DNA from: Denitrobaculum tricleocarpae | GTDB taxonomy: Bacteria > Pseudomonadota > Alphaproteobacteria > Kiloniellales > Kiloniellaceae | Direction: 5' to 3' | DNA length: 64,000 nt | Assembly (NCBI RefSeq): GCF_007004665.1 | Contig: NZ_ML660058.1 | Location: 300,383 to 364,382 of the forward strand | Part shown: positions 24,896-36,000 of the stretch, in pieces | How the letters are laid out: every line of letters begins with the position of its first letter | Position numbering within the stretch: the first letter of the stretch is position 1 | Program-made: the position numbers and the translations under genes | Notes under the pieces: model-generated | What the model saw: only the letters and a program-made list of their open reading frames with translations | Told to the model about the DNA's origin: nothing | Databases searched by the model: none

Positions 24896-27181
24896 TTGGC
24901 CGAAAACCTACGCGACGCCGCGCTGTTCTATCACCGCCATCCGAGACCGGGCAAACTGGAAGTGACCGCGACCAAGCCTTTGGGCAACCAGCGGGACCTG
25001 GCGCTGGCCTACTCGCCGGGCGTGGCCGCGGCCTGCGACGCGATCGCCGAGGATCCGGCCGTGGCCGCCGAGGTGACGGCCCGTGCAAACCTGGTGGGTG
25101 TGGTGACCAACGGCACGGCAGTGCTGGGTCTGGGTGCCATCGGCCCGCTGGCCTCCAAGCCGGTGATGGAAGGCAAGGCGGTTCTCTTTAAGAAATTCGC
25201 CGGCATAGACGTCTTCGATATCGAGGTGGACGAACTGGATGTCGACAAGTTCGTCGACATCGTCGCAGCGCTCGAGCCGACCTTCGGCGGGATCAACCTG
25301 GAAGACATCAAGGCGCCGGAGTGCTTTGAAATCGAACGCCGTTTACGCGAGCGCATGAACATTCCGGTCTTCCACGATGATCAGCACGGCACGGCGATCA
25401 TCGTGGCGGCGGCGATCTACAATGGTCTGCGGCTGGTCAAGAAAGATCTCGACAAGGTCAAGCTGGTAACCTCCGGCGCGGGCGCGGCCGCGCTGGCTTG
25501 TCTCAATCAGCTGGTCTCTCTGGGGATCAAGCGCGAAAACATCTGGGTGACCGATATCGCCGGTGTGGTCTACGAAGGCCGGACCGAGCAGATGGACCCC
25601 TTAAAGGCCAACTACGCGCAGGCGACCGACGCACGCACCCTGGCGGAAGTCATCAAGGATGCCGACGTCTTCATGGGGCTCTCGGCGCCCGGCGTCCTCA
25701 AGCCGGAGATGGTCAAGACCATGGCGGACCAGCCGCTGATCCTGGCGCTGGCCAACCCGGTGCCCGAGATCATGCCGGAGGAGGCGAAGGCCGCGCGCCC
25801 CGATGCGATCATCGCGACCGGCCGTTCGGACTACCCGAACCAGGTCAACAACGTGCTTTGCTTTCCCTTCATCTTCCGGGGCGCGCTGGATGTCGGCGCG
25901 ACCACCATCAACGAGGAGATGAAGCTGGCGTCCGTAAAGGCCATTGCGGATCTGGCCATGGCCGAGCAGTCGGAGGTGGTGGCCAATGCCTACGGTGACG
26001 GCGACCGCAGTTTCGGGCCCGAGTATCTTATCCCCCGGCCTTTCGACCCGCGCCTGATGCTGGAGATCTCTCCGGCCGTGGCCAAGGCGGCCATGGAGAG
26101 CGGTGTCGCCACCCGCCCGATCGAGGACTTCAGCACCTACTGCCAAAAGCTGGCGGAGTTCGTCTTCCGCTCGGGTCTGGTTATGAAGCCGGTGTTCGAA
26201 CGGGCCAGGCAGAAACCCAAACGTCTGATCTATGCGGAGGGCGAAGACGAGCGGATTCTGCGCGCGGCTCAGGTGATTGTCGATGACAAGGTCGCGCATC
26301 CGATCCTGGTCGGACGCCCGGAGGTGATCGAGACCCGGCTCAAGCGGCTGGGGCTGCGCATCAAGCCGGGCGAGGACTTCGAGGTCGTCAATCCGGAGCA
26401 GGACTCGCGCTACAATCTCTACTGGAAGACCTATCACGAGGTCATGCAGCGCAAGGGGATTTCGCCCGAAGTCGCCAAGACCGTGATCCGCACCAACAAC
26501 ACGGCGATCGCCTCCATCGCGGTGCGCCTTGGCGACGCCGATGCGATGATCTGTGGCGTGAATGGGCGCTATTACAAGCATTTGAACCAGATTACAAATG
26601 TTCTGGGTAAAGGGCCTGAAGTCCATGATTTCTCGGCGCTCAGCCTCCTGATCCTGCCCAACGGCACCTTTTTCATCGCCGATACCTATGTGACCGAAAA
26701 TCCAGATGTAACCGAGATCGTGGAGATGACCGTGCATGCGGCATCGCACGTCCGGCGCTTTGGGATGGAGCCCAAGATCGCGCTGTTGTCGCACTCCAAT
26801 TTCGGTGCGCAGGATTCCGCGAGTGCGCAAAAAATGCGCGAGGCCGCTGCGATCCTGCACGAGAACTATCCGGACCTGGAGGTCGAGGGTGAGATGCATG
26901 CGGATTCCGCGCTGAAGCCGGAGATCCGGGAGCGGGTCTTTCCGAACTCCCGCCTCCAGGGCCGCGCCAACCTGATGATCATGCCGACCCTGGATGCAGC
27001 GAATATCGCCTTCAACATGGTCAAGTCCATGGGGGAAGGGCTCTCGGTCGGGCCGATCCTGATCGGCTGTGCCGCGCCCGCGCATATTCTGACGCCTTCG
27101 GTGACCGCGCGCGGCGTGGTCAACATGTCCGCCGTGGCGGTGGTCGATGCGCAGGATCACGAGATGGGACATGCGCTATAA
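24896..27181 (+). CDS. maeB: NADP-dependent malic enzyme with phosphotransacetylase-like C-terminal domain
   Basis: 761 residues, the size of MaeB proteins. Residues 1-430 are malic enzyme ([53 protein letters not shown]). Residues 440-760 are a phosphotransacetylase-like domain ([20 protein letters not shown]), used for regulation by acetyl-CoA rather than catalysis in known enzymes. It converts malate to pyruvate with NADPH formation. The start is TTG 24896 with a strong GAGGGAGA upstream. Confidence 0.93.
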   Translation: MAENLRDAALFYHRHPRPGKLEVTATKPLGNQRDLALAYSPGVAAACDAIAEDPAVAAEVTARANLVGVVTNGTAVLGLGAIGPLASKPVMEGKAVLFKKFAGIDVFDIEVDELDVDKFVDIVAALEPTFGGINLEDIKAPECFEIERRLRERMNIPVFHDDQHGTAIIVAAAIYNGLRLVKKDLDKVKLVTSGAGAAALACLNQLVSLGIKRENIWVTDIAGVVYEGRTEQMDPLKANYAQATDARTLAEVIKDADVFMGLSAPGVLKPEMVKTMADQPLILALANPVPEIMPEEAKAARPDAIIATGRSDYPNQVNNVLCFPFIFRGALDVGATTINEEMKLASVKAIADLAMAEQSEVVANAYGDGDRSFGPEYLIPRPFDPRLMLEISPAVAKAAMESGVATRPIEDFSTYCQKLAEFVFRSGLVMKPVFERARQKPKRLIYAEGEDERILRAAQVIVDDKVAHPILVGRPEVIETRLKRLGLRIKPGEDFEVVNPEQDSRYNLYWKTYHEVMQRKGISPEVAKTVIRTNNTAIASIAVRLGDADAMICGVNGRYYKHLNQITNVLGKGPEVHDFSALSLLILPNGTFFIADTYVTENPDVTEIVEMTVHAASHVRRFGMEPKIALLSHSNFGAQDSASAQKMREAAAILHENYPDLEVEGEMHADSALKPEIRERVFPNSRLQGRANLMIMPTLDAANIAFNMVKSMGEGLSVGPILIGCAAPAHILTPSVTARGVVNMSAVAVVDAQDHEMGHAL

Positions 27182-27245
27182 GGAAAAATTCTTACGATCA
27201 GACATCAGACATTCTTTTGTAGGCTTTCCTCGCTAAGGTGACCGC

Positions 27246-28646
27246 ATGAGCGAACCGCAACCTGCCCGCAGCGCCCCAGACGCGCCGTCGAGCGATACCG
27301 AGGAAAGCCCCGGTCTCTCGATGGAACTCGTCTTCGCGGTGCAGGATGCGCTGGCGGAGGAACGTGTCACTGAAATCGAGGATCTGGTTCCCGGTCTGCA
27401 CGAGGCCGACGCGGCCGACCTGCTGGAGACTCTGAACCGGGACGAGCGCAAGCTCCTGGTCGAAATCCTGGGCTCGACCTTCGATCCTGAGATCCTGCCC
27501 AACCTCGACGTCTCCGTGCGTGAGGAGGTGATCGAGTGGCTGGGCCCGACGGGACTGGCCCGTGCGGTTACGGAGCTCGACAGTGACGACGCGGTCGAGG
27601 TCTTCGAGGACCTCGACGAGGAATTCCAGCACCGGATCCTGAGCCAGTTGCCGCAGGCTCACCGGATGATCCTGGAGGAAGGGCTTTCCTACCCCGAAGA
27701 CTCCGCCGGGCGTTTGATGCAGCGCGAGTTCGTGGTCATTCCCTCGGCCTGGACCGTGGGCGAGACCATCGACTACATGCGCGCGGCCAAGGATCTGCCG
27801 GACGATTTTTACGATCTCTACATCGTCAATCCGAAGCACCATCCCATCGGATTCCTGCCGCTCAGCCGCGTGATGCGGACCAAGCGGCATGTGCGCCTGA
27901 CAGAGTTCATGGAAACCGATCTCAAGACCATTCCCCTGACCATGGACCAGGAGGACGTCGCCTATCTCTTCCGGCAGTACGGTCTGGTCTCGGCGCCGGT
28001 GGTGGATGACGCGGGACGCCTGCTGGGCGTGATCACCGTCGATGACGTGGTGCATATCATCGACGAGGAAGCCGGCGACGACATCATGAAGATGGGCGGC
28101 GTGAGCGAGCCCGATCTCTACAGTGCCGTGCTCGATACCACCAAGGCCCGCTTCACCTGGCTTGTGGTCAACCTCCTGACCGCGATCCTGGCGTCCCTGG
28201 TGATCAGCCTCTTCGACGCCACCATCGAGCAGATCGTGGCCCTGGCGGTTCTGATGCCAATCGTGGCCTCCATGGGTGGAAACGCGGGCACACAGACCCT
28301 GACCGTCGCTGTGCGGTCTCTGGCCATGAAGGATCTGACCGAGGCCAATGCAACGCGCTTCATCGGCAAGGAACTGCTGATCGGAACCATCAACGGCGTT
28401 CTTTTCGCGGTCCTGGCGGGGGGCGTCACCTGGCTCTGGTTCGAATCCCTGTCGCTGGGCATCGTGATTGCCGCCGCCATGGTGATCAACATGGTGGTCG
28501 CCGGTCTGTCCGGGACTCTGATCCCCCTGGGCCTGGAGAAAGTCGGCGTCGACCCGGCGATTGCCTCGAGCGTCTTCCTGACCACCGTGACCGACGTGAT
28601 CGGCTTCTTCGCCTTCCTGGGCCTGGCGGCGGCGTTTTTGCTTTAG
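27246..28646 (+). CDS. mgtE: MgtE family magnesium transporter
   Basis: 466 residues. The N-terminal helical domain (LHEADAADLLETLNRDERKL), a pair of CBS domains (about 150-265, LPLSRVMRTKRHVRLTEFM) and a five-helix membrane domain (VLMPIVASMGGNAGTQTLTV, the pore signature) follow the MgtE order exactly. It is a homodimeric Mg2+ channel gated by cytoplasmic Mg2+ binding between N and CBS domains. It begins 64 bases after maeB, so cotranscription is possible. Confidence 0.93.
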   Translation: MSEPQPARSAPDAPSSDTEESPGLSMELVFAVQDALAEERVTEIEDLVPGLHEADAADLLETLNRDERKLLVEILGSTFDPEILPNLDVSVREEVIEWLGPTGLARAVTELDSDDAVEVFEDLDEEFQHRILSQLPQAHRMILEEGLSYPEDSAGRLMQREFVVIPSAWTVGETIDYMRAAKDLPDDFYDLYIVNPKHHPIGFLPLSRVMRTKRHVRLTEFMETDLKTIPLTMDQEDVAYLFRQYGLVSAPVVDDAGRLLGVITVDDVVHIIDEEAGDDIMKMGGVSEPDLYSAVLDTTKARFTWLVVNLLTAILASLVISLFDATIEQIVALAVLMPIVASMGGNAGTQTLTVAVRSLAMKDLTEANATRFIGKELLIGTINGVLFAVLAGGVTWLWFESLSLGIVIAAAMVINMVVAGLSGTLIPLGLEKVGVDPAIASSVFLTTVTDVIGFFAFLGLAAAFLL

Positions 28647-28707
28647 ATCAGATCAAGTTTAGATGGAATCGCAATCGGCGATCTATCGTTCTTGTGAATC
28701 TGATCTA
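28644..28707. repeat. inverted repeat overlapping the mgtE stop codon
   Basis: TAGATCAGAT (28644-28653, including the TAG stop) is the exact complement of ATCTGATCTA (28698-28707), 44 bases apart. The stem is AT-rich with a large loop and no adjacent T run on the plus strand. It may be a weak terminator or an mRNA 3'-end structure. Confidence 0.4.
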
Positions 28708-28728
28708 GCCATAAAAATTTAGAGCGGA

Positions 28729-29040
28729 TCAGGGCTCGCTGCTGTTCGGGCAGTTGCCGGGAACGCTGGCATTCTCCCCATCACTCTCGCAGCCGCCTGC
28801 TTTGATGTTGTCGACGCAGGGTCCGCTGTAGGAGGTCTGCGTTACACTGTCATGGCACCCGCCGGCAGCATCAGCCTGGTTGCGGTTGTCGGGTTGGATG
28901 CGGATGTTTTTGGGAGCTTCTCCAGGACCGGTTTGCGTGCCGGTCTGAAGCTGGCCATTTGCCAAGACCGGATGAACCATGACCGGCGCGGAGAAGACAG
29001 CGGCGGCAAAGACAACGGCGAAGGTGCGTGTGAAGGTCAT
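28729..29040 (-). CDS. small secreted cysteine-containing protein
   Basis: 103 residues. Signal peptide 1-27 (FAVVFAAAVFSAPVMVHPVLA) precedes a short mature domain rich in Gly, Asn and Thr with four cysteines (GGCHDSV, GPCVDNI, GGCESDG, GNCPNSS), suggesting two disulfides. I recognise no family. It is probably periplasmic. It stands alone, converging with mgtE. Confidence 0.6.
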   Translation of the reverse strand: MTFTRTFAVVFAAAVFSAPVMVHPVLANGQLQTGTQTGPGEAPKNIRIQPDNRNQADAAGGCHDSVTQTSYSGPCVDNIKAGGCESDGENASVPGNCPNSSEP

Positions 29041-29230
29041 GACAGGACCCTTTCGATGAGAGTGCGTGATTGCTTCTCACATGCGTCGGTCGCTCGTTCG
29101 AAAAGGTTCAAATTTATGGCATTGCTTCGAAACGGAGTTGGAATCTCGGTCCGGCGAATTTGGCTGGCGTTCGCGTTTTTATCTCGGTCCTTTCGGCCTC
29201 GATATCCGGCCTGGATTAACGCTGTAACAG

Positions 29231-29611
29231 TTATCGTCTTAAGAGAAGCCTCTCACTCCCGGCTTCACCATAGTAGTACGCCAGTTTCCCTGGAATGCAG
29301 CAGACGATAGTGCCCTGGAAGCTTAACTCGATCGCCTCTACGGCCTTTTTCAACTGTATGTCTTTGCCGTCCAGTTCTGGGGCCGCAGAAATCACACGAC
29401 ATATGTCAGGTGCGTTGTGAGACCGAAGTAGAGCGACGATGTCTACGGAGCTATCTATCGGTTCCACAAATCGCGAATCAAGATGATTGAAGTGATTTAA
29501 AGCGCTTCTCGCTTTGTTTCTTCGTTTCGCTGTTCCAAACAGCATCAGATATCGGGCCTGCTTTGAAGGTAAAATGAAGCTCTTGATCGTGGACTGTTCC
29601 AATTGGTTCAT
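29231..29611 (-). CDS. hypothetical protein A of an AT-rich gene pair
   Basis: 126 residues, unknown family. The sequence is basic at the N-terminus (FGTAKRRNKARSALNHF) and ends with strands (GTIVCCIPGKLAYYYGEAGS). No signal peptide or membrane helix is seen. It follows gene B (29621-29917) by nine bases. Base composition is visibly more AT-rich than the flanks, which suggests acquisition by transfer. Confidence 0.5.
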   Translation of the reverse strand: MNQLEQSTIKSFILPSKQARYLMLFGTAKRRNKARSALNHFNHLDSRFVEPIDSSVDIVALLRSHNAPDICRVISAAPELDGKDIQLKKAVEAIELSFQGTIVCCIPGKLAYYYGEAGSERLLLRR

Positions 29612-29620
29612 GTTCCGGAT

Positions 29621-29908
29621 TTAACCTGAGTTAAATAAGTCGATGACACTTTCAATGTCGCGACCAATTGCGTTTACTTCTCCTTGATCATCGATGCCTG
29701 TATGAATAAGTAAGTCTCCTAGACTATCCACAATAAGGTCGAGTTCTTTCTGGTTTAATTTGAGTTTTTGCTTTTTGGTTTTGTCTTCGCTGGCGTTCTC
29801 CAAAACGAGAAGTGGTTTCCCAATCTGCTGTAATAAATCACTATTTTCTAGCGCACGAATTGTTATCACCAGATGACTATACGGTATTGAGATCTCGACG
29901 TTACTCAT
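29621..29908 (-). CDS. hypothetical protein B of an AT-rich gene pair
   Basis: About 95 residues from ATG 29908 (98 from 29917), overlapping the end of the GFA gene by 8-17 bases. The protein is acidic, with a lysine-rich centre (EDKTKKQKLKLNQKELDLIV) and a helical C-terminus (IGRDIESVIDLFNSG). No family is recognised. With protein A it forms a compact pair that differs in composition from the neighbours. It might be a toxin-immunity or toxin-antitoxin type pair, but nothing in the sequence proves this. Confidence 0.5.
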   Translation of the reverse strand: MSNVEISIPYSHLVITIRALENSDLLQQIGKPLLVLENASEDKTKKQKLKLNQKELDLIVDSLGDLLIHTGIDDQGEVNAIGRDIESVIDLFNSG

Positions 29909-30266
29909 CTTCCACAAACGCCCAGGTCTCCGCGCCGTCGAAGCGGCGGATGCGCAGATCGGCGATGTCTTTCGGGTCCGCCATGCGGCAGTTGACCGCC
30001 ATATGTCCGTCTCGCGGGTCTTTCAGGTTCTCCCAGTGGGTCGTGCAGCCGCAGGTCCTGCAGCTTTTGGTGACGAGAGTCCTGTCGCCGCAGATGTAAT
30101 CGACGGTGCCGTCTTCGGGATAGTTCACCTTGACCTTCTCAATGGAAGCATGCGCCCAGAGTGCGCCGATCCGCCGGCAGATCGAGCAGTTGCACTCCGT
30201 CAGCCACTTCGGCGTCTCGGAAAGCTCGAAGGTGACAGCGCCGCAATGGCAGGATCCGCGGATCAT
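29901..30266 (-). CDS. GFA/CENP-V domain zinc protein
   Basis: 121 residues. Zinc ligands of the GFA fold are clear: GSCHCGAVTFE, ECNCSICRRIGALW and KSCRTCGCTTHW. Named for glutathione-dependent formaldehyde-activating enzyme, most single-domain members have unproved activity; some act in glutathione-linked detoxification. The gene is divergent from a GNAT acetyltransferase. Confidence 0.88.
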   Translation of the reverse strand: MIRGSCHCGAVTFELSETPKWLTECNCSICRRIGALWAHASIEKVKVNYPEDGTVDYICGDRTLVTKSCRTCGCTTHWENLKDPRDGHMAVNCRMADPKDIADLRIRRFDGAETWAFVEDE

Positions 30267-30407
30267 GGTGGGGTTCGAGTTCTATTATCAAGAAGGGGAG
30301 GTACAGACGCGAGTGTATACAGCCTATGCGAGGGTTTCCATGCCTTTTCCGACCCGACGTAAGGGGGCTAATATTTGTCACACCGCGTGACTGAGAATGA
30401 GAGGCCT

Positions 30408-30887
30408 ATGGCTCTGGAAATCCGACCTGCAACGCAAAGCGACGCCAATGCCATGGCGCGTCTGCTCAACGAGATCATCTCGATTGGCGGCTCGACGGCG
30501 TACCGTCAGCCTTTCGATACGCAAGGCATCATGGATACCTTTGTTTCGCCCAAACGTGGGATCTCATGTTTCGTAGCCGTCAAGGGGTCTCAACTGCTGG
30601 GTTTCCAGGCCCTGGAGTGGGCCGATCCCGATTGGCCCGGCGAAGAACCCTTGCCGCCGGGTTGGGCGCTGATCGCGACCTATGTGGATCCGCATGCCCA
30701 CAAGCAAGGTGTCGGACGTGCACTCTTTGCGCAGACCGCCGCAGCCGCGAAAGGCGCCGGGGTCGGTTTTATCGACGCCACCATTCGCAAGGAAAACACC
30801 GGCGGGCAGGCCTACTATCAGGGTGTCGGTTTCAGGGATTACAAAGCGGACGCTGAGACTGTTTCCAAAGTTTACGCGCCGGCCTGA
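30408..30887 (+). CDS. GNAT family N-acetyltransferase
   Basis: 159 residues. The GNAT fold is shown by LEIRPATQSDANAMARLLNE, the acetyl-CoA loop region VDPHAHKQGVGRALFAQTA and the C-terminal GGQAYYQGVGFRDY. ATG 30408 is chosen because GAGAGG precedes it. The substrate is unknown. Its stop lies four bases from the converging stop of the arsenite transporter gene. Confidence 0.85.
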   Translation: MALEIRPATQSDANAMARLLNEIISIGGSTAYRQPFDTQGIMDTFVSPKRGISCFVAVKGSQLLGFQALEWADPDWPGEEPLPPGWALIATYVDPHAHKQGVGRALFAQTAAAAKGAGVGFIDATIRKENTGGQAYYQGVGFRDYKADAETVSKVYAPA

Positions 30888-30891
30888 AACG

Positions 30892-31989
30892 TCACTCCTG
30901 GGGAAAGGCTCCCCGGGTCCGGTTGGCGAAGGCGACCAATGACAGCATGACCGGGACCTCGACCAGAACGCCGACGACGGTGGTAAGAGCGGCGCCGGAG
31001 TTCAGGCCGAAGAGGCTGATGGCGACGGCGACCGCAAGCTCGAAGAAGTTCGAGGTGCCGATGAGCGCGCAGGGAGCGGCCACCTTGAAAGGCACGCGCC
31101 AGAGCCAGGCCGCGCCGTAGGCGATGATGAAGATGCCGTATGACTGGATGAGCAGGGGCGTGGCGATCAACAGGATCAGCAGGGGCTGTTCGATGATGAT
31201 GTTGCCCTGAAACCCGAAGAGCAGGACCACCGTCGCCAACAGGCCGATCACCGAGAAGGGTTTGATCCGCGCCACGAAGCCTGCGACCGCCGCTTCGCCG
31301 TCTTTTGCCGGAGCCCGCTTCATAAGTGATTGGCGTGTCAGGTAACCCGCGATCAGGGGAATAAGTACATACAGACCGACCGAGAGCAGGAGCGTTTCCC
31401 AGGGCACCGAAATCTCCGTCACACCCAGCAGCAGGGCCACGATCGGTGCGAAGGCGAAGATCATGATCACGTCGTTCACCGAGACCTGCACCAGGGTATA
31501 GGTCGCATCGCCCCGGGTCAGTTGGGACCAGACGAAGACCATGGCCGTGCAGGGCGCCGCGCCCAGGAGGATCAGGCCCGCGATATATTGCTGGGCATCC
31601 GCCGGCGCGATCAGATCGGCGAAGAGGATCTCGAAAAACAGCACGCCCAGCGCCGCCATGGAAAAGGGTTTCAGCAGCCAGTTGACCACCAGGGTGATGA
31701 TCAGGCCTTTCGGCCGTTCGCCGATGTGGCTGAGGCTGGCGAAGTCCACGTTGACCATCATGGGATAGACCATGGCCCAGATCAGCAGCGCGACGACCAG
31801 ATTGACCGAGGCATATTCGAACCCGGCGAGCACAGCAAAGAGGCCCGGTGCCAGGTTGCCCAGCGCGATGCCCGCAGCAATGCAGAGAGCGACCCAGAGC
31901 GAGAGCCATTTTTCGAAAAACCCGATCCCGGCGGGGGACGTCAGGTCGGCGGTTTGCGGCGAGGGAGGCGTGGCGGGCTGGCTGCTCAT
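30892..31989 (-). CDS. acr3: ACR3 family arsenite efflux transporter
   Basis: 365 residues with ten membrane helices. ACR3 signatures include [31 protein letters not shown] (with the essential cysteine in the A-P-C-T-A motif) and [18 protein letters not shown]. It exports As(OH)3/arsenite by proton exchange. It lies 43 bases after arsR in an arsR-acr3 operon. No arsenate reductase gene is present nearby. Confidence 0.92.
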   Translation of the reverse strand: MSSQPATPPSPQTADLTSPAGIGFFEKWLSLWVALCIAAGIALGNLAPGLFAVLAGFEYASVNLVVALLIWAMVYPMMVNVDFASLSHIGERPKGLIITLVVNWLLKPFSMAALGVLFFEILFADLIAPADAQQYIAGLILLGAAPCTAMVFVWSQLTRGDATYTLVQVSVNDVIMIFAFAPIVALLLGVTEISVPWETLLLSVGLYVLIPLIAGYLTRQSLMKRAPAKDGEAAVAGFVARIKPFSVIGLLATVVLLFGFQGNIIIEQPLLILLIATPLLIQSYGIFIIAYGAAWLWRVPFKVAAPCALIGTSNFFELAVAVAISLFGLNSGAALTTVVGVLVEVPVMLSLVAFANRTRGAFPQE

Positions 31990-32032
31990 GAGATCGCTTT
32001 ACGGTAAGATGTCATCGTCTTTAAGGGCGGGG

Positions 32033-32371
32033 CTATAGGCGCACGTCGCAGGCGATCTGATCGATTGCGGGGCGGCAGAGTTCCGGTTTGCCGCCGCAGC
32101 AGTCCTCCATCAGATAGCCCAGTAACCCGCGCATGCCGTCATAGTCCGCGAAGTAGCGCACGGACCTGCCTTCGCGCCGGTTGCGCAGCAATCCCGCATT
32201 CAGCAGGACGGAGAGATTGGCCGACATGGTGTTCTGGCGCACCTGAAGGCGTTCGCCGATCTCGCCCGACAGCAAGCCTTCCTCGCCTGCCTTGACGAGC
32301 AGGCGGAAGACTTCGAGGCGGGTTTCCTGGCTGAGCGCGGCAAAGGCGGCGAGTACGTCTTTTGTATCCAT
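32033..32371 (-). CDS. arsR: ArsR family arsenical-responsive repressor
   Basis: 112 residues. Winged helix with LSQETRLEVFRLLV and recognition region VRQNTMSANLSVLLNAGLL. C-terminal cysteines DCCGGKPELC form a likely arsenite site, placed at the C-terminus as in many alphaproteobacterial ArsRs rather than in the alpha-3 helix of plasmid R773 ArsR. It should repress its own operon with acr3 until As(III) binds. No Shine-Dalgarno sequence precedes ATG 32371, so the message may be leaderless. Confidence 0.9.
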   Translation of the reverse strand: MDTKDVLAAFAALSQETRLEVFRLLVKAGEEGLLSGEIGERLQVRQNTMSANLSVLLNAGLLRNRREGRSVRYFADYDGMRGLLGYLMEDCCGGKPELCRPAIDQIACDVRL

Positions 32372-32393
32372 ATATCATGAATAATTGATGTAT
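32372..32393 (-). promoter_or_regulatory. ArsR-type operator abutting the arsR start
   Basis: ATATCATGAA and TTGATGTAT flank a short TAA centre, making an imperfect AT-rich dyad like known ArsR/SmtB boxes. It touches the arsR start codon, so ArsR binding would cover the promoter -10 region and the transcription start. Confidence 0.6.
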
Positions 32394-32544
32394 CGAGTGT
32401 TGTCCAGTTCTGTCGGGTTTGACGAACAGAGGAGCCAGGAAGGTGAAGGCTCTGCTTGTTTAGAGCAGCTTGTGGACGCGCCTCGACGCGACGGCGGTTG
32501 TCTTCCTCCGTCTGTCGCGCGCAATCACCGCAAGTCCGTGAGTG

Positions 32545-33450
32545 TCAGTCTTCGCCCGACAGCCGCGCCCGCAAGCTATGAATGACCGTCACCAGATGAT
32601 CGGCCACCGCACGCACGCGCCGGGACTGGGCGAGGTCCGAGTGGATCACCAGCCAGATCGCCTGATCCACGCCCAACTCAACCGGGAGCCGCTGGAGGCC
32701 GGCGTCGCGGGCGAGAAAGTGGGGGAGGATGGCGAGCCCGAGACCGGCGGACGCGGCCTGCAGCTGGGCGGAGAGGGTTGTCGTGGTCAGCGCCGGGGCG
32801 CGGTTGCGCAGGCTGCGGGCGATCCATTGCGCGGCGGGCAGGTGGCTCTGTGCTTCCGACCAGCCGATGAAGCTATCGTTGTCCAATGGACCTGAGTCCG
32901 CGCTGCGCTCTCGAGTCTCGAGGTAGCGGCTTGATCCGTAGAGACCGAAGCCCAGAGTGGCAAGACGGCGGACCGAGACGTTACCGCGCGTCGGCTTGAC
33001 CATGCGCAGGGCGAGGTCCGCGTCGCGCCGGTGCAGATTGACCGAGGCGACATCCGTGGCGATTTCCAGTTCAAGCTGCGGGTGGCGGTTCAAGAGGGCG
33101 GGAAGGCTGGGGATGATGATGGGGTTGGCCAGGTTCTCGGCGGTGGCCAGTCGCACCGGACCCGCAACCCCGGACTCCTGCGCTGCCTGATGTTCGAAGG
33201 CCTGGGCGGCGTGCTCCAGGGCTTCGGCCTTCGGCAGGAGGGCTTCGCCCTCGTCGGTCAGCCGGTAGCCGGTCTGGTGGCGCACGAAAAGCGGAACCCC
33301 CAGCGCGGCCTCCAGCCGGTCTACGCGCCGGGAGACCGTGGCGACGCCGCCACCTGAGAGACGGGCAGCCGCGGTCAGGGTTCCCTTTCGGGCGACCGCG
33401 AGAAAAACTCGCGCGTCATCCCACAGCAAAGCTTGGGTTGGGGTTGTCAT
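32545..33450 (-). CDS. LysR-type transcriptional regulator
   Basis: 301 residues. HTH region TLTAAARLSGGGVATVSRRV and linker LGVPLFVRHQTGYRLTDEG. The effector domain begins near VAGPVRLATAENLANP. It is divergent from the aldo-keto reductase gene 97 bp away, its most likely target. Confidence 0.87.
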   Translation of the reverse strand: MTTPTQALLWDDARVFLAVARKGTLTAAARLSGGGVATVSRRVDRLEAALGVPLFVRHQTGYRLTDEGEALLPKAEALEHAAQAFEHQAAQESGVAGPVRLATAENLANPIIIPSLPALLNRHPQLELEIATDVASVNLHRRDADLALRMVKPTRGNVSVRRLATLGFGLYGSSRYLETRERSADSGPLDNDSFIGWSEAQSHLPAAQWIARSLRNRAPALTTTTLSAQLQAASAGLGLAILPHFLARDAGLQRLPVELGVDQAIWLVIHSDLAQSRRVRAVADHLVTVIHSLRARLSGED

Positions 33451-33547
33451 GTGTTTTCCGTTTCTGAAAATCAGGCTTCCAACATTGTGGCTTTTACGTC
33501 TGAAAATGAAAAGTCATCCTGCAAGTGAAACAGACAGCAGGATGAGC

Positions 33548-34534
<987 letters not shown>

Positions 34535-34546
34535 GGCAGCACCGGT

Positions 34547-35878
34547 TCAGTTTGCCGCTGCCGCTGCCGGTGTCCAGACCTCGACCGCTTGCGAGAGGCC
34601 GCGCAGCTCGTGATCGCCGAGGCAGCGGGTCGCGCAAAAGTCCGTTGCCTGCTCCCTCGTGGCGGAATCCATCAGGATCGTCGTGCCGGTTTTCTTGTTG
34701 AATTGCTCCAGCCGGGCGGCGCGGTTGACGGTTTCACCGTAGACCGTGAATGCTTGCCGCTTCTCCGAGCCGACGATCCCTGCGGCGATGTCACCGGAGG
34801 CAATGCCGATCCGAAGTTTGATGCGGTGGCCCTTGAAGCTTTTTCCGTCAGTGAGCGCGATGAGGTCCTGCGCCGCCTGGAGGGCGGCTGTTGCCGGATT
34901 GGCGACGGCGAGGGGTGTGTTGAAAGTGACCAGAAATCCGTCACCGAGATAGCTGATCACCACGCCATCCCGCCGGCTGATCTGATCGGTGCATTCCGCC
35001 AGAAAGGCATTGAGGGTTTCGATCACGTCGTGCGGATCGCGGCCCGCGGCGAAGCTGGAAAAGGCCTCTATGTCGGCGACCAGGACCGCACCTCGGCGCA
35101 CCTGCGGTTCCATGGACGCGGAGTCCTCGACCAGGCGGGCGGCAATGGTCTCAGGTACATATTGACCCAGTGTTTGCGAGACCCGTTCACGTGCCTCCCG
35201 CTCCGCCTCGCGCTCGTCCTCGGCGCGCAACTGCGCGAAAAAAATACTTCTGGCCCGGTAGACGGCCACCGCGAGGATCAGTGCGAGGATCAGGACAAAT
35301 CCGGTTTCCTCCAAGCGGTTCCCGGTGCCGATGAAATTAGTCGAGAGAAAGACTTCTTCATAATCCTGAACTGTCGCCTTTGTGGGCAGGTCGGCCCAAC
35401 TGAGTGTGGTCTCCATCCCTGAGACCACGTAGCCGAAGGCCGACCACCAGCCGATCGCCGTGATCGCGCCGGTCCAGGCGACGAGGCCCCAGGAGAGTGA
35501 CAGGCAGGCCAGACCGATAAAGGGTAGCAGGTAATAGATGCCGTAGGCCCGAAATGCGAGAATTTGCGGTACATCGTCGCTCGGGCTGATCGGGATGATC
35601 ACGAAGCAGGCGCAGAGCAAGAGAATGTCCAGCGCGAAGAGGAGGTACTTAGCCCAGGGCCGGTCCCAGCGCGATCCGATCAGGGGATAGTAGATCATGC
35701 CGATCAGCACGAAGCTTGCCAGAGCGATGGCGCCGGCGGAGCGGGGCAGACGGTCCGCCGACTGATAGGAGATGACGATCATGACAGCGAGGGCAAGCAC
35801 CGCCAGGGTGCGGCAGACGATAGCGATGCGAAGCCCCTGCGCCTCGGCCCTGGCCAGCCTGCTTACCCGGTCATCCAT
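34547..35878 (-). CDS. membrane-anchored class III adenylate/guanylate cyclase
   Basis: 443 residues. Six hydrophobic helices fill residues 15-220 (for example LALAVMIVISYQSADRL). A short coiled segment (EREARERVSQTLGQYVPETI) leads to the catalytic domain at 260-440: metal Asp in VLVADIEAFSSF, second Asp in YLGDGFLVTF, and VYGETVNRAARLEQFN with transition-state Asn and Arg. All catalytic residues are present, so activity (probably cAMP) is likely. The upstream region carries a 21-bp-spaced direct repeat. Confidence 0.9.
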   Translation of the reverse strand: MDDRVSRLARAEAQGLRIAIVCRTLAVLALAVMIVISYQSADRLPRSAGAIALASFVLIGMIYYPLIGSRWDRPWAKYLLFALDILLLCACFVIIPISPSDDVPQILAFRAYGIYYLLPFIGLACLSLSWGLVAWTGAITAIGWWSAFGYVVSGMETTLSWADLPTKATVQDYEEVFLSTNFIGTGNRLEETGFVLILALILAVAVYRARSIFFAQLRAEDEREAEREARERVSQTLGQYVPETIAARLVEDSASMEPQVRRGAVLVADIEAFSSFAAGRDPHDVIETLNAFLAECTDQISRRDGVVISYLGDGFLVTFNTPLAVANPATAALQAAQDLIALTDGKSFKGHRIKLRIGIASGDIAAGIVGSEKRQAFTVYGETVNRAARLEQFNKKTGTTILMDSATREQATDFCATRCLGDHELRGLSQAVEVWTPAAAAAN

Positions 35879-36000
35879 AGAGCTTCACTCATCCAAAGCT
35901 ATGCGCTGCTTGACTGGCGGGACGGCGACAGCGCCCAGATACTCCGGATGCCAAGCTTTTAAGATGTTGTATGCGCAGGTTGTTTCTGCAATGCGTGCGG

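Noticed and set aside
25601..27172. 523-codon open frame antisense to maeB
   Set aside because: Entirely opposite a well-supported enzyme gene; composition (His/Arg/Asp rich) is typical of GC-rich shadows.
28644..28707. The mgtE 3' inverted repeat as a magnesium riboswitch
   Set aside because: It lies after the gene, not in its leader, and has a large unpaired loop; a riboswitch role is not supported.
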